NCBI GenBank assembly: GCA_022568135.1 | Contig: JADFFQ010000001.1 | Location: 62,001-126,000 of the forward strand | Origin: Planctomycetota bacterium | Lineage (GTDB): Bacteria > Planctomycetota > Phycisphaerae > Phycisphaerales > SM1A02 | Reading direction: 5' to 3' | DNA: 64,000 nt | Part shown: one piece after another, positions 8,025-17,077 of the stretch | Layout of the letters: each line of letters begins with the position of its first letter | Position numbering within the stretch: position 1 is the first letter of the stretch | Translations under genes and position numbers: made by a program | Notes under the pieces: generated by a model | What the model saw: only the letters and a program-made list of their open reading frames with translations | Database searches by the model: none | What the model was told of the DNA's origin: nothing

Positions 8025-8934
8025 ACTCCCATGTTGACCGAGACTGCACGTAGACCGCCCACCAGGATCGTCGCAGCATTCCTACGCGCAGGTCGATCCG
8101 AAAGGCCCAGGTGTTGCTGCGTGCGGCGATCCGGGGCGCCGCTGAGTGCGGGTCAGCGGTCGGAGACAGAGCACTCAGCGACGCGAGGCGGCCTTGCGTT
8201 CGAGCAGCGACAATGTGCTCAAGGCCGCCCCGGCCCGCCAGACGCAGGGCTGCCTCGACTAACTCCATCGCAGCGGTATTGACGTTGATGCGGCCGGGGT
8301 TGTGGGTGGCAAGATAGGCGCCGATCACAGGCGGGATCGAGAGAGCCGCAGGTTGCTCAGCAGGTGATGATTGAGCCGGTGGTGGTGTCGGTTCCTGACC
8401 GCCAGCCCGTTCAAACACCAGCGGCTCTGACCCCGTGGGTTTCGGAAAGACGCCGATCGCGACGCGGGTATGCTGAACCGCCAGGAACAGGTCCAGCCCC
8501 GGCGGCTGGTCGCGCGAAATCGTCACCTGATCAAGGACGCGCTTGACCTCGTCGGGAAGTGCGAGGCGAAGCGGCGAACCGGAGCGGGCAACACTGATGG
8601 GCACCATCCCGCACTGGTCCCAGGCGGTGATGCGCAGCTCATGCTCAACGGCGTCGATGATCCAGGCATCGTGAAGTACCTGAACCAGTGGGCTCGTCGC
8701 TTCAGGCGCCAGCACGACGGTTGAGGACTTGGAGGTGAGCCAGGCGAGGATCGGTGGCTGGGCCGCTTGGAGCAAGTCGTCGGCGACGATGGTGTGCATC
8801 GCGACGATTCGTTGGGTCTTGGCGGTTGAGGCCAGCCGGGCCAGGGTCGCCGCAGCGGTGATGGCGACGATCAGCGTGGCCAGGACCAGCAGCAGGGCCG
8901 CTCCGCGCCGAGTTGGAGAATGCGGCCGGATCAT
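7996..8934 (-). CDS. gspK: GspK-type minor pseudopilin
   Basis: A 312-aa protein with a prepilin-like start (RRGAALLLVLATLIVAITAAATLARL) and the GspK hallmark GRINVNTAAMELVEAAL near residue 220, which belongs to the SAM/HhH-like helical domain. GspK caps the pseudopilus tip and lacks the Glu+5 of other pseudopilins; here position +5 after the Gly is Leu, consistent with that. A Pro/Gln-rich insert (residues ~182-200) precedes the helical domain. It overlaps gspJ by 4 bp. Confidence 0.85.
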   Translation of the reverse strand: MIRPHSPTRRGAALLLVLATLIVAITAAATLARLASTAKTQRIVAMHTIVADDLLQAAQPPILAWLTSKSSTVVLAPEATSPLVQVLHDAWIIDAVEHELRITAWDQCGMVPISVARSGSPLRLALPDEVKRVLDQVTISRDQPPGLDLFLAVQHTRVAIGVFPKPTGSEPLVFERAGGQEPTPPPAQSSPAEQPAALSIPPVIGAYLATHNPGRINVNTAAMELVEAALRLAGRGGLEHIVAARTQGRLASLSALSPTADPHSAAPRIAARSNTWAFRIDLRVGMLRRSWWAVYVQSRSTWECVQRLAIPE

Positions 8935-9461
8935 GGCAGGACATAGCTCCGCGCGACGTTACGCCCTTGGATCGAAGTGACGGCGATGGTGAGAAGGTTG
9001 TGTTCATGATCGATCTCGCATCGCCATTGGCGTACACGATCCAGCAATGGGCGAGTGCTTTGCGCGCCGTGCGCGCTTCGCTGGCGTAGTCGCAGTTCAC
9101 CGGAGAAGGCGTCGAAGATGTAGTGGTGGGTGGCGGGACCGGTCACAGTTCCGGGGGCGGGGGCGGGGGCGGTCCAACTTCCGGGGGTGGCTCGCGTTCG
9201 TATGCGTAGCATCCCGTCAACGACCTCCACGCGCGACTCTTGACTACTGGAGTCTGTGGGTCCCTCGGCGAAATCCCCGGTGACCAGGTCATCGTGGATC
9301 AACTGCAGCGCGGCCTCGGCCGCCGCCCGCCACCGCATCGGCTCGGCGGCGCTTGCGCTGGCCCGGGCCGCCACCTGGGTCCAGGCGGCGATCGCGAGCG
9401 TGATGGGGGTCAGGAGGCTGACCGCCAGCAGCAGCTCAATCATGGTCAGGCCGCGCCTCAT
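8931..9461 (-). CDS. gspJ: GspJ-type minor pseudopilin
   Basis: The N-terminus MRRGLTMIELLLAVSLLTP is a class III prepilin signal: cleavage after Gly, Glu at +5 and a hydrophobic helix. The 176-aa size and position between gspI and gspK fit GspJ, which forms the pseudopilus tip complex with I and K. A Pro-Ala repeat (PAPAPG) near residue 98 is encoded by a GGGGGC tract. Translational coupling with both neighbours by 4-bp overlaps. Confidence 0.8.
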   Translation of the reverse strand: MRRGLTMIELLLAVSLLTPITLAIAAWTQVAARASASAAEPMRWRAAAEAALQLIHDDLVTGDFAEGPTDSSSQESRVEVVDGMLRIRTRATPGSWTAPAPAPGTVTGPATHHYIFDAFSGELRLRQRSAHGAQSTRPLLDRVRQWRCEIDHEHNLLTIAVTSIQGRNVARSYVLP

Positions 9462-9853
9462 GGAACGGGCTCCTGGGCATTGTGGTCAACCGGGACCCAC
9501 CGGAAGATGAACGTTTTGCCAGATGAGAAGGCCAGCCAGGTGTGATCGGCTTCCGTATCTTGTGCCCTCAGGCGGCGGACGGAGACGGGGGGGCGTTGCG
9601 GATGTTCCGGCCAGGGCAACTGGAGTTCATCCTGCTCAGAAGGTGATTCGACACCGAAGGCGGAAGCGTCGGCGAGGAATGAATCGGCGAGCTGAGACAA
9701 CTCGAAGAGTTCAAACGGCGCGTCCGGGGGCGAGGGCTCATCCAAGGCGCGCATCGCCCGCTGCAGCATCGGCATGCACGCAGCGGCAAGCATTGCCAAC
9801 AGGACCGTGGCCGCGAGGACTTCCACGAGTGTCAAGGCGCGCCGAGGTCTCAT
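9458..9853 (-). CDS. gspI: GspI-type minor pseudopilin
   Basis: The start at 9853 (MRPRRALTLVEVLAATVLLA) is preferred because it gives the same 4-bp ATGA overlap with gspH seen throughout the operon and puts the prepilin signal at the N-terminus. Cleavage would fall after Ala rather than the usual Gly (RRA/LTLVE), with Glu at +5. 131 aa, in the size range of GspI, the minor pseudopilin that initiates pilus assembly with J and K. Confidence 0.75.
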   Translation of the reverse strand: MRPRRALTLVEVLAATVLLAMLAAACMPMLQRAMRALDEPSPPDAPFELFELSQLADSFLADASAFGVESPSEQDELQLPWPEHPQRPPVSVRRLRAQDTEADHTWLAFSSGKTFIFRWVPVDHNAQEPVP

Positions 9854-10314
9854 GGCTTGAGCTCCGTGATCAGTCCGGTCAACCCGAGGACTCGCCATCG
9901 GATGAGCCGTTGGGCGGTGCGAACCTCAACCTCGTAGTCCACGCTTCGACCGAGCCGATCAAACACGATTGATTGGGTGCGCGGGTCGACACGCAATCGC
10001 CCCCAGACGCCGTCGGGTAACACGACCGCCGTCAATCGCTCATTTGACTCGACCGAGTGAAGTGTCACTGCATTGCGTTGGTTGTCGACACTCATGACCA
10101 CCGGGCCGAGACTGCGACTGAAGAGACGGGCGCGCGCATCCAGATCGCGCCATTGCGCCGCGGCTGCTCGGAGCCTGGTGCTATCACTGGCGGCCGCAAG
10201 CCCGAAAGCTGCCACGCCCGCCACCATCGAGATGATGACGATGACCGCTAAGGTTTCGATGAGTGTGAATGCGGACCGACCGCCATGATCTGATTGGTCG
10301 CACTTCGCCATCAT
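9850..10314 (-). CDS. gspH: GspH-type minor pseudopilin
   Basis: 154 aa with a short leader and the prepilin helix SAFTLIETLAVIVIISMVAG (Glu+5 present; the residue before the cleavage site is Ala instead of Gly). The globular domain is beta-rich (VVMSVDNQRNAVTLHSVESN). Its ATG starts immediately after the gspG stop codon. The order G-H-I-J-K matches canonical type II secretion clusters. Confidence 0.8.
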   Translation of the reverse strand: MMAKCDQSDHGGRSAFTLIETLAVIVIISMVAGVAAFGLAAASDSTRLRAAAAQWRDLDARARLFSRSLGPVVMSVDNQRNAVTLHSVESNERLTAVVLPDGVWGRLRVDPRTQSIVFDRLGRSVDYEVEVRTAQRLIRWRVLGLTGLITELKP

Positions 10315-10803
10315 CTAATCGATCCCCCGCAGGTTGGTGGAGCTGATGTCGGCGCTCTCGCCCTCGCCGCCCGGCTGGCCGTCGGCGCCGTAGCAGAGCA
10401 CTTCATACGGGTGACCGCCCGGCCCGGGCGTCACATAGAGGTAGGTGCGCATCCACGGATCGAGAAGTTGACCTGGGTTCAGGTAATAGGAAGCGGACGG
10501 CGTGGCCTGACCATCGGTGAGCACTGTCAACCCTTGGTCGTTGGATGGCCAGGCGCTGTGCTCGAGTCGGTACGTTTCCAGTTGGCTCACGATGATGCCA
10601 ATCCCGCTCTTGGCCAGCTCGTGCTTGGCCTTGCCAAAAGAGCCGGAGAAGCCCACCAGAAGCGTCCCGGCAATCAGCCCCAGGATCACCACCACCGCGA
10701 GGATCTCCACCAGCGTCATACCCCTTTGGCGCTTTGGCGCTTCGTCGCTCCATCGCTTCTTGCCTCGATGCCTCGATGCCTCGATGCCTGGTTGCCTTTT
10801 CAT
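10315..10803 (-). CDS. gspG: GspG major pseudopilin
   Basis: The start at 10803 has an AGGAGG Shine-Dalgarno and overlaps the gspF stop (TGATG). After a long 29-residue basic leader comes the canonical signal KRQRG/MTLVEILAVVVILGLIAG. The mature pilin has the conserved GspG features: a helix ending in a region like LETYRLEHSAWPSNDQGL, then a C-terminal DPWMRTYLYVTPG and YGADGQPGGEGESADI, the Ca-binding C-terminal loop with acidic residues. GspG polymerises into the pseudopilus that pushes substrates through the secretin. 162 aa. Confidence 0.9.
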   Translation of the reverse strand: MKRQPGIEASRHRGKKRWSDEAPKRQRGMTLVEILAVVVILGLIAGTLLVGFSGSFGKAKHELAKSGIGIIVSQLETYRLEHSAWPSNDQGLTVLTDGQATPSASYYLNPGQLLDPWMRTYLYVTPGPGGHPYEVLCYGADGQPGGEGESADISSTNLRGID

Positions 10804-12131
10804 CACAACACCTCCTGCATTCGCAATAGCGGCAGTACGGCCGCCATGACCACGATTCCCACCAACATGGCGAGCGCCAGGATCACACACGGCTCAAGCA
10901 GTGTCGCGAGCCGATCGATCAGGCGATTGGCCTGGCGGGCGTAGCGATGACCGATGCGTTCAAGCAGCACATCCAGCTCACCGCTGGCCTGGCCGATCTC
11001 CAGCAGTCGGCGGAACTCCGGGTCAAACCAGTGCTCATCGTCCAGGGCTGCCGAAAGCTCATCACCCCGCTCGACGTGATCAGCCGCGTCGAGCAGCCGG
11101 CGCCCCAAGCGGCCTGTGGCGGTGGGTGCCAACACCCGCAGGGCTTCGACCATGGGCACGCCGCTGCGCAGCAGCTGGGCCAGCTGCAGGGCAAGCCGCG
11201 CGACGGCCATCCGACGCAGCACCTTCGGAGAAAGGTCTCGCACCCACCGCGGTAGCTCGATTCTGTACCGGGCAGCGGCGCCCGCGGCCACCACGACCAT
11301 CGCGATAAGGGCAAATAGAACGAGAACGATCGCCAACCAGTACCCGGCGAGGAACTGACCGAACGCCATCACCTTGGCGGTCAGGGCCGGCGTCTCGATG
11401 TCCGCATCGGCAAGGACTTGGGTGAGGTCCGGTAGGGTCTTGGTGCTCAGGAACACCACGACGCCGAGGCCGACCATGGCCACAATCGATGGATACGCTA
11501 GTGCGCTGATGAGCTTGTGGCTCAACTCGCCGCTGCGCTCGTGGCGTTGCGCCACCGATCTGAGTACATCCGCCAAGGTGCCGCTGTGCTGGCCGGCGTG
11601 CACCATCGCGATCTCACTTCCCTCGAACCACGATGGGTGCGCGCTCATCGCCGCCGCAAGTGACGACCCTGACCGCAGCTGTTCGCGGATGTTGACGAGC
11701 ATGAAGCGCAGAGCAGACCCCCGGAAATACCCCCGGAAGCTCGTCTTGCGCGTGGTCGTACCGATCACCGTGTCCACGGCTTCCAGCAGTGGCAGACCGG
11801 AGCTGAGCATCGTGGCCAGGCTGTCGTAGAGCTCCGCCCGCTGATGCCGGCGACGCCCCCGGAAGTAGCGATGAGCACTGCCCAAGAGAGATCGCTGGGC
11901 CTCGTCCCACCAACTCAAACGGCCGGCGTGGCTCAGATGATCGGCTCTGGACGATCGGATGGGGCGCAGGTCGATCACCTGCAGGCCGATGCGTCGTAGC
12001 GCCGCCCGTACGTCGGCAGCACACTCGCCGGCCAGCTCGCCGATGCGCCTCGTCCGCCGATCGGACCCCCGGAGCCCCCCGGCACCCCCGGAATTGTGCA
12101 TCTCAACTGCGGTGTATCGCCAGACGGTCAT
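10803..12131 (-). CDS. gspF: GspF inner-membrane platform protein
   Basis: 442 aa with two T2SSF domains, at ~95-215 (YDSLATMLSSGLPLLEAVDT) and ~300-430 (LALQLAQLLRSGVPMVEALRVL), and three membrane segments (MVGLGVVVFLS, LAIVLVLFALIAMVVVA and the C-terminal LALAMLVGIVVMAAVLPLL). Each domain contains the conserved LxxGxPxxxAL motif. GspF couples the ATPase GspE to pseudopilin extraction. It overlaps gspE by 4 bp. Confidence 0.92.
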   Translation of the reverse strand: MTVWRYTAVEMHNSGGAGGLRGSDRRTRRIGELAGECAADVRAALRRIGLQVIDLRPIRSSRADHLSHAGRLSWWDEAQRSLLGSAHRYFRGRRRHQRAELYDSLATMLSSGLPLLEAVDTVIGTTTRKTSFRGYFRGSALRFMLVNIREQLRSGSSLAAAMSAHPSWFEGSEIAMVHAGQHSGTLADVLRSVAQRHERSGELSHKLISALAYPSIVAMVGLGVVVFLSTKTLPDLTQVLADADIETPALTAKVMAFGQFLAGYWLAIVLVLFALIAMVVVAAGAAARYRIELPRWVRDLSPKVLRRMAVARLALQLAQLLRSGVPMVEALRVLAPTATGRLGRRLLDAADHVERGDELSAALDDEHWFDPEFRRLLEIGQASGELDVLLERIGHRYARQANRLIDRLATLLEPCVILALAMLVGIVVMAAVLPLLRMQEVL

Positions 12132-13666
12132 CCCGCACCCTCCACGACCCGCTTGGCTTCCGCCTGGGTGGTTCGACCGGCGGTGACCAGCCGCTCGCCC
12201 TCTTCGCGCAGCGTCCGCAAACCACCGGCCTTGGCGGCAGCGCGCAAAATGGCCAGGCTGGCGCGGCTGGAGATCAGCTCACGGATCGATTCATCTATGG
12301 TCATCAGCTCGAACAACCCGGTGCGTCCGAGGAAGCCGGTGCCCAGGCATTCATCACAGCCGTCTCCATCACAGTCAGCGTGGATGAGCCGCACCAAGCG
12401 CTGAGCGAGCACCGCGGAAAGTGAAGCGCTGACCAGGTACGGCTCGATGCCCAGGTCAATGAGCCTGGTCACGGCGCTGGCGGCGTCGTTGGTGTGCAAG
12501 GTGGAGAAGACCAGGTGGCCGGTGAGGCTGGCCTGGATCGCCATCCGAGCCGTCTCGGCGTCGCGGACCTCACCCACCATCACCACGTCAGGATCTTGCC
12601 GAAGAATGTGACGGAGCCCGGTGGCGAAGGTGATTCCCTTCTTGGTGTTCACCTGAGACTGGCTGATGGCCAGCCCCACTGTGGAGAGCTCGTACTCGAT
12701 CGGGTCCTCGATGGTCATGATGTTGACCTCGGACGAGCCGGTGCGCCGCAGGGTCGAATAGAGCGTGGTGGTCTTGCCCGAGCCGGTGGGGCCGGTGACC
12801 AGGATGATGCCGTTGGTGCGACCGGCTCGATCCAGATACCGCTCGGCCACTTCCGGGGGCATGCCGAGCTTCTCAAACCCCCGGAAGCTCTCGCACAGTT
12901 GATGCGCGTTGTCCAGCAGTCGAACCACGGCCCGCTCGCCGTAGCTCGTCGGAAGCGTGCTGATGCGCAGGTCAATCGCTCGATGAGCGATCCTGACCGT
13001 GGCCCGACCATCCTGGGGAATCCGCCGCTCGGCGATATCCATTCGGCCCATCACCTTGATGCGACTGACAACCGCCGAAGTGATCTTCCGCGGGAGCTCG
13101 CGAACCGTGTGCAGGACGCCGTCGAGCCGGTAACGTACGAGAGTGCGGTCATCCAGCGGCTGGAAGTGCACATCACTGGCCCGGCGTCCCAGCGCTTCAA
13201 ACAGCAGAGCATCAACCAGCTTGACCACCGGCCCCTTGCCCTGTGTGCTGAGCAGATCCCGGTCGGCTTCGGCCAGAAGACGATCGATGTCAGCGGTGTC
13301 GTACTGATCATTCTCATCACCCGCTGCGCCATCAGCTTCGGCGGATCGCCCGTAAACCTCATCGATCAGGCGCGCGATTGCTTCAGCGTCGGCAATAACC
13401 GGATGAACTTTGACTGCGAGCCGAACACCGACGTTGAAGATGGCCGCAGGATCGGTTGACTCGGCGATGGCCAGTTGCTCGACGCCGTCAGCTCGACCTT
13501 GGGAGAGGATCAGGTGCGCGCGCGCAAAGTCGCGGGGGACCAGGGCCAGGAACTCATGACCGACCTTGTCAGGGCGCAGCTCAGATGATCGCGCGTCAAC
13601 GGTCGCGACGCCCTCACCAGGAGCATCAACGGCACGGTCCGTGGCTGGTACACGGGCCACGCTCAT
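12128..13666 (-). CDS. gspE: GspE secretion ATPase
   Basis: The start at 13666 is chosen because it creates the 4-bp overlap with gspD; the upstream alternative would overlap by 34 bp. The 512-aa protein has an N1/N2 region, then Walker A GPTGSGKTTTLYSTL, an Asp box (EDPIEYEL), Walker B VMVGEVRDAETA and His box LVFSTLHTNDA. A four-cysteine zinc element is present near residue 445 (CDGDGCDECLGTG), shorter than the classic CxxCx29CxxC. It powers pseudopilus assembly. Confidence 0.93.
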   Translation of the reverse strand: MSVARVPATDRAVDAPGEGVATVDARSSELRPDKVGHEFLALVPRDFARAHLILSQGRADGVEQLAIAESTDPAAIFNVGVRLAVKVHPVIADAEAIARLIDEVYGRSAEADGAAGDENDQYDTADIDRLLAEADRDLLSTQGKGPVVKLVDALLFEALGRRASDVHFQPLDDRTLVRYRLDGVLHTVRELPRKITSAVVSRIKVMGRMDIAERRIPQDGRATVRIAHRAIDLRISTLPTSYGERAVVRLLDNAHQLCESFRGFEKLGMPPEVAERYLDRAGRTNGIILVTGPTGSGKTTTLYSTLRRTGSSEVNIMTIEDPIEYELSTVGLAISQSQVNTKKGITFATGLRHILRQDPDVVMVGEVRDAETARMAIQASLTGHLVFSTLHTNDAASAVTRLIDLGIEPYLVSASLSAVLAQRLVRLIHADCDGDGCDECLGTGFLGRTGLFELMTIDESIRELISSRASLAILRAAAKAGGLRTLREEGERLVTAGRTTQAEAKRVVEGAG

Positions 13667-15912
13667 CGGATCACCCTCGGCTCGACCGTTGGCCACCCGT
13701 CATCCACGCCGGCGGCGAGCACATCCAGGTCGCTGAGGTACTTGAGGTCCTCGAACCCCCCGTGGCGCAGGATGTCGGCCCGGATGAAGACGTAGAACCG
13801 TGACCGGCTCCTGGATTTTGAGCGGCTCTTGAACAGCTCGCCCAAAAATGGGATGTCTGCGAGCAGCGGCACTTGGGAGACCGCTTCGGCGGCGCTCTCG
13901 ACCTCAAGGCCTCCCACCACGACCGTGTACCCATCGGGGATCGTTACCACGCTTTGCATCGTGTTCTGCTGGCGTGGCGGCGGAAGGGACGGATCGCTCG
14001 ATTCACCCACGAACGAGCTCAGCGAGACCGAATACTCCAGGGTCAGATGGTCGCCTTCGGCGATCTGCGGCGTGACCGTCACCGTGGTTCCCGCATCCTG
14101 GGTGCCGCCGAAGGAGGTGGTGGCGATGGTGTCCGAAGCGTTGGTGGCCAGGAAGGGTTCCTGCAGGACCGAGTCCAGCGTCGCCTGCTGGTTGTTGTTG
14201 ACCAGGACCTTGGGGATGTTCAGCGACCGACCGTCGTTCACCGTCTGCAACGCCCGGATCAGGACCCGGAAGTCGCCGGGGCTCAGTACGAAGCCGCTGA
14301 AGCCGCGGCCCGCCGGCGACGTGACTTGATCGACACCCGCGGCGCCGAGCCCAAACAGTGACGAGAGGGTGATCAACGTACTGCCGCTGATCCCCATCCT
14401 CTCCAGCTCGACGCCAAGGTCGAGCGTGTCACCTTCCGTCATGCTCACCATCAGCACCTCGATCATCACCTGGGGTTGACGCACATCCAACGTGCGGATG
14501 AGCTCCTGCAGTTGGTCGAGCCGCCGGGCATCGCCGATCGCGATGAGCGTGTTTGTCCCCTCGTCAGCGGTCAGGATGAGGGAGGGTTCGGCCTCGGTAC
14601 GCGGCGGGCCAGGGCCATACGGGCGCTCCTCGGCCTCCGGCGCACGCCTCTGCTCTTGCGTGGCCATGGGTTCGGCAATCACCCCAGGTGGTAGCACTTC
14701 CCGTTCGGTTCGCTGTGGGCTCGATTGCTCATCGTGTCGGAGCCTCGGGCGGAACTCACCTGCGTGCAGCACGCCGGCCTCGATGAGGCTTGATAGCACT
14801 TCCATGATCTCGTGGACGCTGCGGTTGCGTATGGGAAACGCCCGCACCGGTCGTCGGGCCTCAACGGGAACTGAATCCAGCCGTTCAATCAGGTCGTCGA
14901 TCTGTTCATGCTCAGACGCGGTCGCGGTAACGATGAGCGTGCCGGTGAGCTCATCGCTGACCAGCCGCCACCGATCGGCTGAGCCGCGCGGGCCGGGATC
15001 GCGCGCGGTCTGTTCGATGAGCCGGCCCACCTCCGCAATTGAGAAGTACCGCGGCGCGTAGCTGCGGGTCTCCACCGTTTGGCGCTGATCGAAGCGCCCA
15101 ATCAGCTCCAGCCACGGCTCGACCTCGTCCTGAGGCGCGACCAAGACCACGGCGTTGCCGTCCGGGACGGGCGAGAGCTTGCCGATGAGCGGCTTGACGG
15201 CGATTGCATTGCGGGCGGTGGCGGCGGCCGTCACCAGCGCGGCCAGTTGCGTGGCGTTAAGGTACTGCGAGTGAATCTGGCGGATGATGGTGTCGGCCCC
15301 CGGAATGTCGATGAGCTTGATCAACTTCAGTATCTGGTCAATCCGCGGGCGCAAGTCTGATAGCAGGAGGCGCTGCTCATCGCCCAAAGCGATGACCGAA
15401 CCCCCCGGCCTGGATACGATCGGCTTGACTGCATCGATCACGTCCTTGGCCGGCCGGTGCTTCAGATCCAGGATCACCGTCGCAAACCCTGCGATCGTTG
15501 TCGGTGGGATAGACGGCTCGATTCGAGCCGTGCCGGCGGCCTCGGAAAGCTTGACGATGCTGAGCACTTCGTTGCCGGGCATCTGGATACTGGTCAATCC
15601 CCGCGCTGCCAGCAGCTGATTGGTCAGGGCCCAGAGCTGCTCATCACTCACCGCCGCACCGAGGCGAAGAGTCACGGCGACTCCCTGCAACGTCCTGGCG
15701 TCGTATTCGATCTTCAATCCCAGCCGCTGGGCGCTGAGGTCCACCAGCCGCGCCAGCTGTACCTCGCCCGAGAGGGTCGTCTGGGCCAAGTCGTCTGTCT
15801 GGCCCATGGCCGGCAGCTGCAGCGCAACCGAGAGGTACAACAGCCATGTACCCAGGCACGCTCCGACCGTCCGCGATAACACGAATCGAGCTCTCCGTAG
15901 ACTGAGCGCCAT
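13663..15912 (-). CDS. gspD: GspD secretin
   Basis: Outer-membrane secretin of about 749 aa. The start at 15912 (MALSLRRARFVLSR... LPAMG) gives a plausible signal peptide and lies downstream of the 29-bp operator; starts at 15957 or 16047 are open but the last would overlap that operator. N-domains (N0 and several N1-type KH-like domains, for example VILDLKHRPAKDVIDAVKPI and TIIRQIHSQYLNATQLAALV) are followed by an acidic/Pro linker and the secretin core: VMIEVLMVSMTEGDTLDLGV, the gate region, and the signature VPLLADIPFLGELF followed by SRSKSRSRSRFYVFIRADIL. First gene of the operon. Confidence 0.92.
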   Translation of the reverse strand: MALSLRRARFVLSRTVGACLGTWLLYLSVALQLPAMGQTDDLAQTTLSGEVQLARLVDLSAQRLGLKIEYDARTLQGVAVTLRLGAAVSDEQLWALTNQLLAARGLTSIQMPGNEVLSIVKLSEAAGTARIEPSIPPTTIAGFATVILDLKHRPAKDVIDAVKPIVSRPGGSVIALGDEQRLLLSDLRPRIDQILKLIKLIDIPGADTIIRQIHSQYLNATQLAALVTAAATARNAIAVKPLIGKLSPVPDGNAVVLVAPQDEVEPWLELIGRFDQRQTVETRSYAPRYFSIAEVGRLIEQTARDPGPRGSADRWRLVSDELTGTLIVTATASEHEQIDDLIERLDSVPVEARRPVRAFPIRNRSVHEIMEVLSSLIEAGVLHAGEFRPRLRHDEQSSPQRTEREVLPPGVIAEPMATQEQRRAPEAEERPYGPGPPRTEAEPSLILTADEGTNTLIAIGDARRLDQLQELIRTLDVRQPQVMIEVLMVSMTEGDTLDLGVELERMGISGSTLITLSSLFGLGAAGVDQVTSPAGRGFSGFVLSPGDFRVLIRALQTVNDGRSLNIPKVLVNNNQQATLDSVLQEPFLATNASDTIATTSFGGTQDAGTTVTVTPQIAEGDHLTLEYSVSLSSFVGESSDPSLPPPRQQNTMQSVVTIPDGYTVVVGGLEVESAAEAVSQVPLLADIPFLGELFKSRSKSRSRSRFYVFIRADILRHGGFEDLKYLSDLDVLAAGVDDGWPTVEPRVIR

Positions 15913-16028
15913 GAGGTCCAGACGTCGATGAAGCGGGCGAGGGCCGTGCTTGTCCATTGCAACACCCGGGCACCTTCGCAATCGCTCATGCTCTCTGAAC
16001 AAGGCCGCCCTTGCGACCAGGAATCCAG

Positions 16029-16057
16029 TATTTGGAATTTGAAGCAAGCTCCAAATA
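16029..16057. promoter_or_regulatory. 29-bp ArsR-type operator candidate between gspD and arsR-like gene
   Basis: The sequence has perfect 8-bp arms TATTTGGA/TCCAAATA around a 13-bp centre that is itself largely self-complementary (ATTTGAAGCAAGC). A second copy with the same left arm occurs at 18414-18442. It sits about 115 bp upstream of both the chosen secretin start (minus strand) and the first ArsR-like gene (plus strand), so it could control both. Assignment to the ArsR-like regulators is inference from proximity and palindrome geometry. Confidence 0.65.
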
Positions 16058-16169
16058 GTCGATGGCAGCGCGATCGTTGACGCCGGTCTTGTAGCGTGTG
16101 CGCTTCAGGCTGGGAGGTTGAAGTTGAACAGCATCCTCGGTCCATCATCATCGTGGGACGAATTGGCAG

Positions 16170-16577
16170 ATGCCCAAGGCACGCCCCAAGCGCCGTCAGA
16201 AGAAGTATGCAAGCTCGTTGCTCGTCGATCTCTTAGGACTGCTTCGCAGCGACGCGCGCAGACGCATCCTGATCCAGCTGGCCGCAGGGCCCAAGGACGT
16301 AGCGACCCTGGCCGCGGAGATGAAGCTTTCGGCTTCAACCGTCAGGTACCATCTGGGGAGACTGCGGGACCGCCGCTTGGTGCACGTCAGGCGAGTCGCG
16401 AAGCGCTGCCTTTACCGGCACTCCCCCAACGTCAGTGCGATTGTGGGCCGCCAAAGGGTGATCTTGAGGGTGGCCACGCCCGATGGCAGCCAAGTGACGT
16501 TGATGACCCCTGCTCAGGTCGGCGGCCGCCAGGCGATGTACCAACAGACTGCGCGACCAGCCGGCCGATCGCCATAG
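16170..16577 (+). CDS. ArsR-like winged-helix regulator 1
   Basis: 135 aa. Residues ~18-85 form an ArsR winged helix: LLGLLRSDARRRILIQLAAG, then KDVATLAAEMKLSASTVRYHLGRLRDRRLVHVRR and the wing. The metal-binding cysteines of classical ArsR (CxC) are absent. The C-terminal ~45 residues (RVILRVATPDGSQVTLMTP) form a beta extension also seen in the second regulator at 17078-17485 (GDGGQVTIQLPL), so the two are paralogues. It is divergent from the type II secretion operon with the 29-bp palindrome between them. Confidence 0.8.
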   Translation: MPKARPKRRQKKYASSLLVDLLGLLRSDARRRILIQLAAGPKDVATLAAEMKLSASTVRYHLGRLRDRRLVHVRRVAKRCLYRHSPNVSAIVGRQRVILRVATPDGSQVTLMTPAQVGGRQAMYQQTARPAGRSP

Positions 16578-17077
16578 CGCCAACGGCCTGCGCCACCCTA
16601 GCCTCCATTGGGGACTCACCCTTTCTGCTCACACTGGAGCCCCGCCTCTCGCCTCTTACCTGCGGGCAGCGAAAGAACATGGGCGACGAATCTTCGCATA
16701 TCGCCCTTCATGCTGCGTATTCACCTATAGGAGCCAAGAGCAAGCTCGGCGTCGCCAGCTTGGGAACCAACCAGAGCTTCCACGATGAGGCCCAACGGGT
16801 TCCAGGTCGGCGGTGTCACACCGGTGTCACCCGCCGGGCCTGAACAGGTTCCAATCTTGATGTGGCATACGTATGTCATCACGTAGACCACCACCCAAAG
16901 GATCCCACCTGAGAGTGAATCAGGGGTGCATCATGTCATTGCCCCCGGCCCGAGAGCCTTTCGCGGCGCTGCCACTTCTACGCCGCGAAGCCATTGCCCA
17001 TCGGTAAGGCGGAGGGTGTCCAGCCCGAAGGAGTCGCATCGGAGTTCTGGACCCTCGTGAGATCGGAGGAAACGATC
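16578..17077. other. Intergenic region with palindromes, no gene seen
   Basis: No ORF here looks coding. It holds a near-palindrome with arms GGCGG/CCGCC around CACACCGGTGTCAC at about 16811-16837 and the palindrome at 16863-16878, both upstream of the second ArsR-like gene, and is probably its control region. Confidence 0.5.
16863..16878. promoter_or_regulatory. 16-bp palindrome upstream of second ArsR-like gene
   Basis: TGGCATACGTATGTCA contains the perfect 10-bp palindrome CATACGTATG with one mismatch in the outer arms. It lies about 200 bp before the second ArsR-like start and differs in sequence from the 29-bp operator. A regulator-binding site is plausible but no regulator can be assigned. 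Confidence 0.35.

Noticed and set aside
12494-13459. 321-codon plus-strand ORF opposite gspE
   Set aside because: Shadow of a GC-rich gene; gspE has all ATPase motifs on the other strand.
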